Assembly (NCBI GenBank): GCA_024643365.1
Contig: JAHENC010000022.1
Span: 16,906 to 80,905, forward strand
Length of the DNA stretch: 64,000 nt
Source of the DNA: Crocinitomicaceae bacterium
Lineage (GTDB): Bacteria; Bacteroidota; Bacteroidia; Flavobacteriales_D; Crocinitomicaceae
Direction of reading: 5' to 3'
Shown: positions 56,358-64,000 of the stretch, in pieces
How positions within the stretch are numbered: the first letter of the stretch is position 1
How the letters are laid out: the number at the start of each line of letters is the position of its first letter
Translations under genes and position numbers: made by a program
The notes under the pieces: generated by a model
Told to the model about the DNA's origin: nothing
The model's input: the letters and a program-made list of their open reading frames with translations, nothing else
The model's database searches: none

Positions 56358-57252
56358 GTTGTTTTTTTTGAATTAAATAATTTAAACTGAGTCCGAAGAC
56401 GATTTTTTGTTGAATAGCACCTTGATTCAATTCTTGTTTGATTGGAGCTTGCACCTGAGCAGAAAAGAGAAATCGATTCATTAAAAGATTGACACTTGCT
56501 TTCATTGCCAGAATGTAACCACGATTCGTTTGACCGACAATTTGGACACCATTCAATCGACTCGCCTGATAATCATCAAATTGCAATCCAAGGGAAGAAA
56601 TCAATCGGTATCCTTGAATTTTTCGATTGTATATCATCGAACTTGAAAGTTGAGATGAATTTCCGTATTCATATCCCTCCCGATCGATTCCTTTCAAAGC
56701 ATGACTGGCCTCTCCTTGAAAAGACCAACCATATTCAAATCGATGGGTGTAATTTGCGAGAATCAATCCATCAAATGATCCTGTGCCAGGAGCTAAGTTT
56801 TTCAAATCATTCTGATAGGATAGAAATTTACCAAATGGAAATTTGGCACCTATTCCGACGTTTAGAAAGTCATGCGTTACATTCATGGAATCCTTTTTAT
56901 CAATCAAAGAATACGTGAACAGTGCATTGGGATCCGAAAAACCAGATACGATGCTGGTAGTAAAATCCGTTTTTTGTCGAGCCACCTGTATTGGAATAGC
57001 TCCATAAACTTGAATCCTTTTTCCAAGCTGTGTGCGAAAATTAAGGTCTGACTGCCAGATTGCTTCCGACGAATGTTTGATGCCATACAGGTAGGAATCG
57101 AACATTCTATACGTATGACGCCATCCAATCAAATGAAAGCGATTGGAAGCAAATATCCCAATTGAGGCATTACTTCCGACACCACCACAAAGGTCGCATG
57201 CAGTCAACTGGACATACCATAAAAGCATGCCCAATAAAAATATGTATTTCAT
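56338..57252 (-). CDS. Outer-membrane barrel protein with CDLCGG motif
   Basis: A protein of 304 residues whose signal peptide (MKYIFLLGMLLWYVQLTA) is followed at once by CDLCGG (Cys19 and Cys22) and by FHLIGWRHTYRMFDSYLYG, a pattern seen in a family of uncharacterised Bacteroidota transport-like barrels. Repeated strands run to the end (SSMIYNRKIQGYRLISSLGLQF, KIVFGLSLNYLI). If Cys19 is lipidated the protein would be a lipoprotein; otherwise the two cysteines may bind a metal. It lies between the CNGKC small protein and the HEHWH lipoprotein, overlapping the latter. Confidence 0.75.
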   Translation of the reverse strand: MKYIFLLGMLLWYVQLTACDLCGGVGSNASIGIFASNRFHLIGWRHTYRMFDSYLYGIKHSSEAIWQSDLNFRTQLGKRIQVYGAIPIQVARQKTDFTTSIVSGFSDPNALFTYSLIDKKDSMNVTHDFLNVGIGAKFPFGKFLSYQNDLKNLAPGTGSFDGLILANYTHRFEYGWSFQGEASHALKGIDREGYEYGNSSQLSSSMIYNRKIQGYRLISSLGLQFDDYQASRLNGVQIVGQTNRGYILAMKASVNLLMNRFLFSAQVQAPIKQELNQGAIQQKIVFGLSLNYLIQKKQHEKNND

Positions 57253-57291
57253 TGATTATTGGTTAATTAAACGAACTAAATAAGTTGTCGT

Positions 57292-57687
57292 TTAACCACA
57301 GGGTGGGTGAAAACAGCCCGAGACATTCTCAAAGTGATAGAAATTCACATCGTGAAAATGAGTCATTTCCAATGATGAAAATGAAGCTAACTCCATTTTT
57401 ACCAAAACCTTATCTGGACAAGCAAACAATGAAGTTTCCATCCATTTTAAATGCTTTAGAGATCTGGAAGACTCCTCCCTTTTCTCATCTAATTGATCAT
57501 CTGCTTTTTGCAATTGTTTAGCGAGGTAACATTTACCATTACAGTGCATTTCTGGCCGGTTTTTGTTCTCACATTCCATTCTCACAATTTCTTTCTGATT
57601 CAAGTGGAAATTCACTTGCCAAAAGACACTGTAAATAGTTTTACTCAGTAAAACCATGATAAGAAATAGTGTGCTCAAAATGCGCAT
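57292..57687 (-). CDS. Small secreted Cys-rich protein with C-terminal CFHPP tail
   Basis: A protein of 131 residues. I chose the ATG at 57687 because a full promoter box lies 5 bases upstream and because MRILSTLFLIMVLLSKTIYS is a clean signal sequence; an ATG at 57705 would add 6 residues. Residues 39-53 hold the conserved CENKNRPEMHCNGKC pattern with three cysteines, then a helical stretch and a tail ending GCFHPPCG (125-131). Function unknown; the Cys and His make metal binding plausible. It heads a cluster with the CDLCGG barrel and the HEHWHN lipoprotein. Confidence 0.7.
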   Translation of the reverse strand: MRILSTLFLIMVLLSKTIYSVFWQVNFHLNQKEIVRMECENKNRPEMHCNGKCYLAKQLQKADDQLDEKREESSRSLKHLKWMETSLFACPDKVLVKMELASFSSLEMTHFHDVNFYHFENVSGCFHPPCG

Positions 57688-57692
57688 AGATG

Positions 57693-57700
57693 CAAAATTA
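57693..57700 (-). promoter_or_regulatory. TAnnTTTG -7 box 5 bases before the Cys-rich gene
   Basis: On the minus strand TAATTTTG, exact to the consensus, ends 5 bases before the ATG at 57687. It lies inside the reading frame that an ATG at 57705 would use, so it also supports the shorter start. Confidence 0.5.
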
Positions 57701-57842
57701 ATCATAAAATGATTTTAAAAAATGATATAAATCAGGTATATAATAAATTCAGTCAATAAATATTAGAATCTATAAACAAGATGTATAATCGCCTATCGAA
57801 AAGATGTGTATAAATAAATTTTTCGATATAGATTAATGGCTT

Positions 57843-57850
57843 TACCTTTG
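57843..57850 (+). promoter_or_regulatory. -7 promoter box ahead of the surface-protein genes
   Basis: TACCTTTG, exact to the consensus, lies 71 bases before the ATG at 57922. A T-rich TTTTTC (57819-57824) at about 19 bases spacing may serve as the -33 element. The stretch 57706-57921 holds no gene that I can support. Confidence 0.55.
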
Positions 57851-57921
57851 CAAAAATTTTGAATAGACTTTGATATTTTAAGCAATGCTAATATTCTATT
57901 CATTTGACTAAATTTATTTGA

Positions 57922-58635
57922 ATGAAAAATCTTATGTTGAAATTAACCCCCGGACAATTTAAGCTGACTTTCCTATCACTATTGTGTCTGTTTACAGGGT
58001 TCCATCTTAATGCTCAAAACATTGTCTCACAAGAGAATGAACAAAATAAACTTCGAATTTCCTACAATCACCATATTGACCTTAATCAACTTGGACTACA
58101 TTCAACAGATGCATTTGATTGGGAAATTCGCAATGAAAATAATGAAGTAGTTGTCAATCAAAGTTTCGGTAACATTGATGCTTATGTATTCTCATTACCA
58201 GGAGAATACACAATATCCATTTCAAACATTTCGGCATTACAGCCATCAGAATGTCATCATTCCAGACTTCCGGAATCTTGGGCGATAAGTGTCTCCGCAT
58301 ATGACTTGACATTTGATGTTCAAAATTTAAGTTTTTCAAAAACGCTTACCACTGAAAACTTACAAAACTCTTTGGTTTTAGACGTTCCAGTAACACTTAC
58401 TATTTTTAGCGATTCCTCACAATCTATTGATTTGAACGATCTAAAAGTGATGGTTCAAGGAGTTGGTTGTCAGATTTCAGTTACACGTTCCGAACAACAA
58501 CTTAACCTCACTCCTGGTCAACACCATCTTCAATATACCTTGAATGGGAACTCAATTAAACAAAGCTACATCATGATTGATTTTGTCGATCAAAACGGCG
58601 CTATTTCAACATACTACCATCCACAATCATTATAA
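57922..58635 (+). CDS. Secreted protein of unknown function
   Basis: A protein of 237 residues. A basic N-terminus and hydrophobic core (FKLTFLSLLCLFTGFHLNAQ) form the signal peptide. The mature part appears to be two small beta domains (about 40-110 and 125-235, the second with SQSIDLNDLKVMVQGVGC and SYIMIDFVDQNGAIST). No sorting tail is visible. It ends 11 bases before the giant surface-protein gene, so the two are probably expressed together; it may be an accessory part of that surface structure. Confidence 0.7.
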   Translation: MKNLMLKLTPGQFKLTFLSLLCLFTGFHLNAQNIVSQENEQNKLRISYNHHIDLNQLGLHSTDAFDWEIRNENNEVVVNQSFGNIDAYVFSLPGEYTISISNISALQPSECHHSRLPESWAISVSAYDLTFDVQNLSFSKTLTTENLQNSLVLDVPVTLTIFSDSSQSIDLNDLKVMVQGVGCQISVTRSEQQLNLTPGQHHLQYTLNGNSIKQSYIMIDFVDQNGAISTYYHPQSL

Positions 58636-58646
58636 ATAATCATTCA

Positions 58647-61600
58647 ATGAATACAATTTTTCACAAATTAACTATTGCCAAAATCCACCTAATCACTCTT
58701 TTGTTTTTAGGTGTTTTCGCTTCAACGAATACCTTGGCTCAATGTGGATTCCAAGCAACCTGTCCAAATACGAATTACTTAAATTTCGGAATGGGATCGA
58801 ATACGGATGCTGCTTCGATTGAGTACGATAACTTTATTTCGTCTTTCCATACTACTGTGGTGAGAACATCTCAAGGAACTTATAAAATTTGGGGAGAAAG
58901 CGTGGCTACCAATGGAGTAGACAACCTTCTTTCACCCACAGAAATAAATGCTACTAACTATCCAGGACTTACAGGAACGATTTTGAAAGCACATTTAGGT
59001 TCTAATTCGGCTCAAGATGTTCAAAGCATTGTACTTACAACAACAGGACTTTTTGCTTGGGGAACTGCCGGTGCAGTTTTACATACAGGTTTAAAATCAA
59101 CAAATGCATTTCAAAAAATAACCGTTGGTTCTAATACCCAAGGATTACCGGTAGGAGTATCTCCGACAGATGTGAAGATGCTTTTTGTAACATATCAAAC
59201 TATTGCCCTTACAACCTGCTCTGGTACTGTTTATGTCCTTACTCAAATTGCTGAAAACGCAGGTAAAGGGCTAACAGGTACATTATCCTCCGCAAATGCT
59301 TCACAATGGCATCAGGTGACAACATCTGCCGCAGGAAATCCTGTTTTATCTAACGTAATTGCAGTAAGGGGAAGTTACAATACTCTTTTTGCCCTTACAT
59401 CGTCTGGACAACTATATACATGGGGTAAAGAAACTTACCTAGGAGACAATTCAGTAATGACTACTCGAACAAGAGCCACATTAATGACTTTACCAAGTGT
59501 CAATCCGATTAAAATGATTGGGGCAACTAGAAATGATAATGCCAACAAATCAAGTTATTATGTTTTAAATGCGAATGGGAACATGTATGCACTAGGTGAT
59601 AATGCTATGAATCAACTTGGTGACTGGACATCAAGCGAAAGGAAATCATGGGTTCAACCAAGATTTACCTCTACGACCGGTCCAGTAATGAATAATATTC
59701 ATTGGATTTCACCCAATGAACATGATTTGAATTATGCAGCTATTAATATTCTCACAACAGACTCGCTTAATTACAATTGGGGGGATGCCAATTATTCCAT
59801 GTTAGGTAGAGGAAGTACTGCCAGCCAAAATCCAGGGATGCCGAATGGAATTACAACTTCCGACCGTATTTTAGCAGTGGAAACAGGCGGACATACCTCC
59901 ATGCTAGCAAAAAAATGTGAGGACTATTTTGGCTATGTAGGACATCGCATTCGAGGAAGTATGGGGGATGGCACGAATAATGGAACCACAGAAGCGGTTT
60001 ACACCTTTGCAACAGCAGTAGTTTACATCTGTGGTGCAACAAATGTGGACGTTAGCATTTCCGGAACTCCAGTTTTGAGTACTACGGGAGATTATTGTAA
60101 CGGAACAACCATTGATATTACAGCGACTCCTTCCGGCGGAACCTACAGTTTAACTGGCGCGGCAACGCTGACTGGAAACAACTTAACGTTTACTGGTTCA
60201 GGAAACAACACCGTAAATCTAGTTTACACCTACAATGTACCAGGCTGTCCGAATTCGGTAAGTGCCAATCTTGCACTTTCTGTCGGAAATTGTGCCATTG
60301 CAGATGCGGGTCCCGCAAGCGCTGCGGTTTGCTCTGGCAGCACCTATACCACTGCTGGTAACTCTATGAACGGAACGATAACCTGGACAACAGCAGGTAC
60401 AGGTACGTTTACAAATGGAACAACAAATACGGCTACTTATACGCCGAGTGCTGCGGATATCACAGCCGGAACTGTCACCTTAACGGTAACAGTCGTAGGG
60501 ACTTCAACAATGTCTGATAATATTGTGCTCAATTTTACTACACCTCCTTCTGCCGGAACACTTTCAGGCACACAATCTATATGTGTGGGATCTACAACAA
60601 CTTTTGCCTCGACAGTTTCTGGTGGCGCATGGACAACAAGTAACGCAGCCGTTGCAACCGTCAACTCTTCAGGAGTAATTTCAGGTATTGGTGCTGGAAC
60701 AGCAACCATTACTTACACTATTACAGGTACAGGTGGATGTGCGAATGCAACCGCAACTCGAACGGTTACTGTGACAGCAGCTCCTTCAGCAGGGACACTT
60801 TCAGGAACACAAAATATTTGCAATGGATCGTCAACCCCTTTTTTAGTAGAGAATAGTTCCGCTAACAGCTCTGCTTTGGATTTTGATGGGGTCAATGATT
60901 TTGCAACTGCTCCAGCGGGTGTTTATTTTGATGATAACACCTTTACTATCGAAAGTTGGGTTTACATAAATTCTCACAACAATTATCAACGCCTATTCGA
61001 CTTTGGTAATGGTATAACTAATAATAACGTATTATTTGTTTTAAGTGAGGCTACCAATGGAAAACCTGGATTCAATATTTACAATGCTAGTGGACAAGGG
61101 CACTTTATCAATAGTCCAACTCCCCTCCCCTTAAATCAGTGGGTACATCTTGCCGCAGTTAGAAATGGGACATTTGCTGGTATTTATGTTAATGGTAGTC
61201 TTGTGGTGTCTGCCAATGATTGGACAGTTAGCACACCAAATGCCACAAGAAACAACTGTTATATTGGAAAAGATAACTGGGGTAGCTCTGTAACAATGGG
61301 AGCCAAAGTTAGAGAATTCCGCATTTGGACAACGGCTAAGACACAATTGCAAATTCAAACTAATATGAATGCATCCTTATCACCTCAAGCGGATTTAAGG
61401 TTATTATATAGGTTTAACCAAGGTATTTCGAATCAACCAAATACGGCAACTACTATTCTTGATCAAAGTGGGGCTAATTATTTCAACGGTGGTCCGGCAA
61501 ATGCAACAATGTCTAATTTTGCGTTAACAGGTAGCACATCAAACTGGACAAATGGACAAACTACTGCAGTTACTGGAACGTGGTCTAGTTCTAACACAGC

Positions 61601-64000
61601 TGTTGCAACTGTAAACACTGCAGGTGCAGTGACAGGTGTTACAGCAGGGACTTCCCTTATAAATTATACAATTACAGGAACAGGTGGATGTGCGAATGTT
61701 TCAGCAACTTCAACAGTAACGGTAACAGCGGCTCCTTCAGCAGGAACTCTTTCCGGAACGACAGCAATTTGCACCAACGGTTCTTCTACACTTAGCTCAA
61801 CAGTAAGTGGTGGAACTTGGGCTTCTGCTACTCCAGGAGTTGCAACAATCAATCCATCTACTGGTGTAGTGACAGGTGTTACTGCAGGAACCTCCATCAT
61901 GACATATACGGTAACTGGATCCGGCGGTTGTGCTGATGCAACGGCAACAATTACAATTACAGTGAATGCCTTACCACTTGCTGCAACTGTAACATCTCCA
62001 CAAATTGCCTGTCCTGGAAATACGGTAGCTAATTTGCAAGCGACAGTTGGTAGCGGAATAACGCTACAATGGTTCAGCGCATCGACGGGTGGAACACCGT
62101 TGGCCTCAACAACTTCTCTAATCGAAGGAACAACTTATTATGCACAAGCAACGAATTCAGCAGGTTGTTCAAGCACTCGAACACCATTAGTTGTTGTTTT
62201 CAATAACGCTTTAGATTTTGATGGTGTTGACGATTATGTTAATGTCGGAGATATTATAGAAAACTTATCTGATGTAACTGTGGAAGCCTGGGTATATTGG
62301 GAAGGTTCATCCCTAGCCCACTCTGAAATTTTTGCAAAGGATGGAATTTCATCCATGGCGATCACAAGTGCAAATAAATTGCATGCCAATTTCGGTGATG
62401 GGTCAATTTGGATTGCTGGATTGGATTCTCAAAACCCAATTCCTCTTAATAAATGGACACATGTTGCTGTGACGCGTCAAAGTGGTACAGTAAAAATGTT
62501 TATAAATGGCGTAGAAGACGCAGCTACAACAACTAACAACGCAACAGGCCAGAATTCGTCACCAAGAATTATTGGTGGGAAGATGGTTGGCTCATCAGTG
62601 TCTAATACTTTGTTCAATGGTAAAATTGACGAATTGCGTTTTTGGAACATTGCAAGAACCACTGCTCAGATTAGTTCGAATACAACCACACAATTTCTAG
62701 GAAATGAAACCAATTTATTGGCCTATTATAATTTTAACCAAGGGATTCAAAATGGAAACAATACTGCCGTAACGACATTAACTAACTCTGTTAATTCAGC
62801 CAATAATGGAACTATAACGAATTTCACACTCAACGGAACTACCAGTAATTTCGTTTCCGGTTATTTCCCAGAGATTTCAGGAAATACTTCAGTCCTTGCA
62901 GGTTCGACAATTCAATTAGCTCATGCTACAAGTGGAGGAACTTGGTCTTCATCAAACACGTCAATAGCTACAATCAATTCATCAGGAGTTGTTACAGGCG
63001 TTGCAGCAGGAACAGTTACAATGACTTATTCCAATTGTGCTCAGTCTGCAACCTATTCTATCACTGTTATTTCAAATGCTTCCTTAACAATTAATTCCTC
63101 GAGTATTTCAAACTTCGCTAGTTGTTTGGGTACTGCTTCAGCAGCACAAACATTTACTGTTTCCGGATCGAACTTAACTTCAAATGTTACTGTAACTGCT
63201 CCTACTGGATATGAAGTAAGTTTGAGTAGCGGAAGTGGATACGCGAGTTCGATTTCTATTACCGCTAGCGGTACCTTAAATGCTACCACAGTTTATCTTA
63301 GATTAGCTAACACCGCTTCAAGTGGCTCAGTTTCTGGAACGCTGAATGTAACATCTAGTGGTGCTTCCACTCAAACTATTTCACTGACAGGAACGGTTAC
63401 TACACCTCCTTCAGCAGGAACTCTTTCTGGAACGACAGCGATTTGCTCCAACGGTTCTTCTACGCTTAGTTCAACCGTAACTGGTGGTGCTTGGACTTCG
63501 GCTACTCCAGCGGTAGCGACGATCAATCCATCTACTGGTGCAGTGACAGGTGTTGCGGCAGGAACATCTGTAATGACTTATACAATAACTGGAACGGGTG
63601 GATGTGCGAATGTTTCCGCTACTTCAACAGTAACCGTAACAGCGGCTCCTTCAGCAGGAACTCTTTCTGGAACGACAGCGATTTGTTCCAACAGTTCTTC
63701 TACACTTAGTTCAACCGTAACGGGTGGTGCTTGGACTTCGGCTACTCCAGCGGTAGCGACGATCAATCCATCTACTGGTGCAGTGACAGGTGTTGCGGCA
63801 GGAACATCTGTAATGACTTATACAATAACTGGAACGGGTGGATGTGCGAATGTTTCCGCTACTTCAACAGTAACCGTAACAGCGGCTCCTTCAGCAGGAA
63901 CTCTTTCTGGAACGACAGCGATTTGTTCCAACAGTTCTTCTACACTTAGTTCAACCGTAACGGGTGGTGCTTGGACTTCGGCTACTCCAGCGGTAGCGAC
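58647..64000 (+). CDS. Giant surface protein, RCC1-like / LamG / Ig-like, 3'-truncated
   Basis: One open frame without a stop from the ATG at 58647 to the window end, 1784 codons so far. Residues 1-32 are a signal peptide (ending NTLAQ). About 35-460 is an RCC1-like beta-propeller, with blades such as GLFAWGTAGAVLHTG, QLYTWGKETYLGDNS and MYALGDNAMNQLG. Next come Ig/PKD-like domains (465-630) and BIG2-type repeats from 632. LamG-like domains occupy about 743-932 (ALDFDGVNDFATAP onward) and 1188-1368 (ALDFDGVDDYVNVG onward). A TFTVSGSNL-type domain lies at 1477-1586, and tandem 80-residue Ig-like units follow to the edge. A T9SS tail is expected beyond the window. Probably an adhesin or matrix protein. 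Confidence 0.88.
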   Translation, partial: MNTIFHKLTIAKIHLITLLFLGVFASTNTLAQCGFQATCPNTNYLNFGMGSNTDAASIEYDNFISSFHTTVVRTSQGTYKIWGESVATNGVDNLLSPTEINATNYPGLTGTILKAHLGSNSAQDVQSIVLTTTGLFAWGTAGAVLHTGLKSTNAFQKITVGSNTQGLPVGVSPTDVKMLFVTYQTIALTTCSGTVYVLTQIAENAGKGLTGTLSSANASQWHQVTTSAAGNPVLSNVIAVRGSYNTLFALTSSGQLYTWGKETYLGDNSVMTTRTRATLMTLPSVNPIKMIGATRNDNANKSSYYVLNANGNMYALGDNAMNQLGDWTSSERKSWVQPRFTSTTGPVMNNIHWISPNEHDLNYAAINILTTDSLNYNWGDANYSMLGRGSTASQNPGMPNGITTSDRILAVETGGHTSMLAKKCEDYFGYVGHRIRGSMGDGTNNGTTEAVYTFATAVVYICGATNVDVSISGTPVLSTTGDYCNGTTIDITATPSGGTYSLTGAATLTGNNLTFTGSGNNTVNLVYTYNVPGCPNSVSANLALSVGNCAIADAGPASAAVCSGSTYTTAGNSMNGTITWTTAGTGTFTNGTTNTATYTPSAADITAGTVTLTVTVVGTSTMSDNIVLNFTTPPSAGTLSGTQSICVGSTTTFASTVSGGAWTTSNAAVATVNSSGVISGIGAGTATITYTITGTGGCANATATRTVTVTAAPSAGTLSGTQNICNGSSTPFLVENSSANSSALDFDGVNDFATAPAGVYFDDNTFTIESWVYINSHNNYQRLFDFGNGITNNNVLFVLSEATNGKPGFNIYNASGQGHFINSPTPLPLNQWVHLAAVRNGTFAGIYVNGSLVVSANDWTVSTPNATRNNCYIGKDNWGSSVTMGAKVREFRIWTTAKTQLQIQTNMNASLSPQADLRLLYRFNQGISNQPNTATTILDQSGANYFNGGPANATMSNFALTGSTSNWTNGQTTAVTGTWSSSNTAVATVNTAGAVTGVTAGTSLINYTITGTGGCANVSATSTVTVTAAPSAGTLSGTTAICTNGSSTLSSTVSGGTWASATPGVATINPSTGVVTGVTAGTSIMTYTVTGSGGCADATATITITVNALPLAATVTSPQIACPGNTVANLQATVGSGITLQWFSASTGGTPLASTTSLIEGTTYYAQATNSAGCSSTRTPLVVVFNNALDFDGVDDYVNVGDIIENLSDVTVEAWVYWEGSSLAHSEIFAKDGISSMAITSANKLHANFGDGSIWIAGLDSQNPIPLNKWTHVAVTRQSGTVKMFINGVEDAATTTNNATGQNSSPRIIGGKMVGSSVSNTLFNGKIDELRFWNIARTTAQISSNTTTQFLGNETNLLAYYNFNQGIQNGNNTAVTTLTNSVNSANNGTITNFTLNGTTSNFVSGYFPEISGNTSVLAGSTIQLAHATSGGTWSSSNTSIATINSSGVVTGVAAGTVTMTYSNCAQSATYSITVISNASLTINSSSISNFASCLGTASAAQTFTVSGSNLTSNVTVTAPTGYEVSLSSGSGYASSISITASGTLNATTVYLRLANTASSGSVSGTLNVTSSGASTQTISLTGTVTTPPSAGTLSGTTAICSNGSSTLSSTVTGGAWTSATPAVATINPSTGAVTGVAAGTSVMTYTITGTGGCANVSATSTVTVTAAPSAGTLSGTTAICSNSSSTLSSTVTGGAWTSATPAVATINPSTGAVTGVAAGTSVMTYTITGTGGCANVSATSTVTVTAAPSAGTLSGTTAICSNSSSTLSSTVTGGAWTSATPAVA
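63406..64000 (+). repeat. Tandem 240-bp repeats encoding Ig-like units
   Basis: The period is 240 bases (80 codons). The copy at 63421-63660 differs from that at 63661-63900 at 4 bases; the latter and the 100 bases seen from 63901 are identical. The array continues past the window. Older, diverged relatives of the unit occur at about 60541-60860 and 61561-61980. Confidence 0.95.

Noticed and set aside
57706..57921. Possible tiny ORF (8 codons) ahead of the secreted-protein gene
   Set aside because: Too short to judge and without supporting context; it could be chance in AT-rich DNA.
60437..63766. Several minus-strand frames rich in Val, Ala, Pro and Glu
   Set aside because: They mirror the Thr/Ser/Gly-rich codons of the surface-protein gene on the plus strand, and carry no signal, motif or promoter of their own.
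63491..63949. Two identical 72-codon open frames (63491-63709 and 63731-63949) on the plus strand
   Set aside because: They are a second-frame shadow of the 240-bp repeat inside the giant surface-protein gene; their Ser/Asn/Asp/Cys-rich composition and exact duplication follow from the repeat.
1..64000. CRISPR arrays, tRNA, rRNA, insertion sequences, prophage
   Set aside because: No short direct-repeat arrays with spacers, cloverleaf genes, transposase, integrase or phage structural genes were seen; the only strong repeats are in the surface-protein gene.

Overview
The window is a gene-dense stretch of chromosome from a Bacteroidota bacterium, most likely order Flavobacteriales; a Crocinitomicaceae/Fluviicola-type organism is my guess. 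The evidence is type IX secretion (T9SS) C-terminal sorting tails (YPNP-type), many signal peptides ending in AQ, Bacteroidota promoters of the TAnnTTTG type instead of Shine-Dalgarno-led starts, a complex I operon with a short NuoG, a CusA pump fused to TolC, and moderate-to-low GC. I saw no tRNA, rRNA, CRISPR array, insertion sequence or prophage, and no gene-free stretch longer than about 220 bases.

Layout. 1-3934: metabolic genes (5'-truncated dipeptidase, RibBA, LolD-type ATPase, TIGR02757 protein). 4069-7548: secreted proteins of unknown function. 7558-10236 (minus): HMG-CoA-lyase-type enzyme and PyrD, then an ECF sigma factor with a 53-residue membrane protein behind it. 10356-13278 (minus): a helix-hairpin-helix/barrel protein and a PorV-like barrel. 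13380-16734: both methylmalonyl-CoA mutase subunits. 16789-18295: a secreted protein and an FtsB/DivIC-like division protein. 18282-21614 (minus): SpoIID/LytB protein, LpxB, a small membrane protein, SurE. 21676-24181: NlpC/P60 peptidase, GlyA, a PH-like membrane protein. 24167-30582 (minus): a metal-efflux operon (small WHPP-tail protein, CusA-TolC fusion, CusB-like adaptor, CxxCH lipoprotein). 30733-33593: a T9SS-exported M1 peptidase and a secreted protein. 33774-46417: the complete 14-gene nuo operon A to N. 46467-51828: ECF sigma factor, anti-sigma/barrel protein, and a 1063-residue VIT-vWA-TPR-DUF2135 protein. 51904-54632: a T9SS cargo and a DbpA-like helicase. 54639-57687 (minus): PAP2 phosphatase, a secreted protein, and a three-gene Cys/His-rich envelope cluster. 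57922-64000: a secreted protein and the first 1784 codons of a giant surface protein that runs off the window.

The core genes supply respiration (nuo), pyrimidine, riboflavin and one-carbon metabolism, propionyl-CoA/succinyl-CoA exchange, lipid A synthesis and cell division. The accessory genes act mostly in the envelope: metal export, sigma/anti-sigma control, secreted peptidase and adhesin.

Four observations deserve a second look. (1) At several genes a full TAnnTTTG promoter box lies only 3-5 bases before the ATG, which predicts leaderless mRNAs. (2) The TolC half of the CusA fusion begins with an in-frame ATG and a textbook signal peptide. (3) Two small secreted proteins with an aromatic-HPP tail each lead an apparent metal-related gene cluster. 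(4) The giant surface protein combines an RCC1-like propeller with two LamG modules that interrupt Ig-like repeats, and it ends in near-identical 240-bp repeats.
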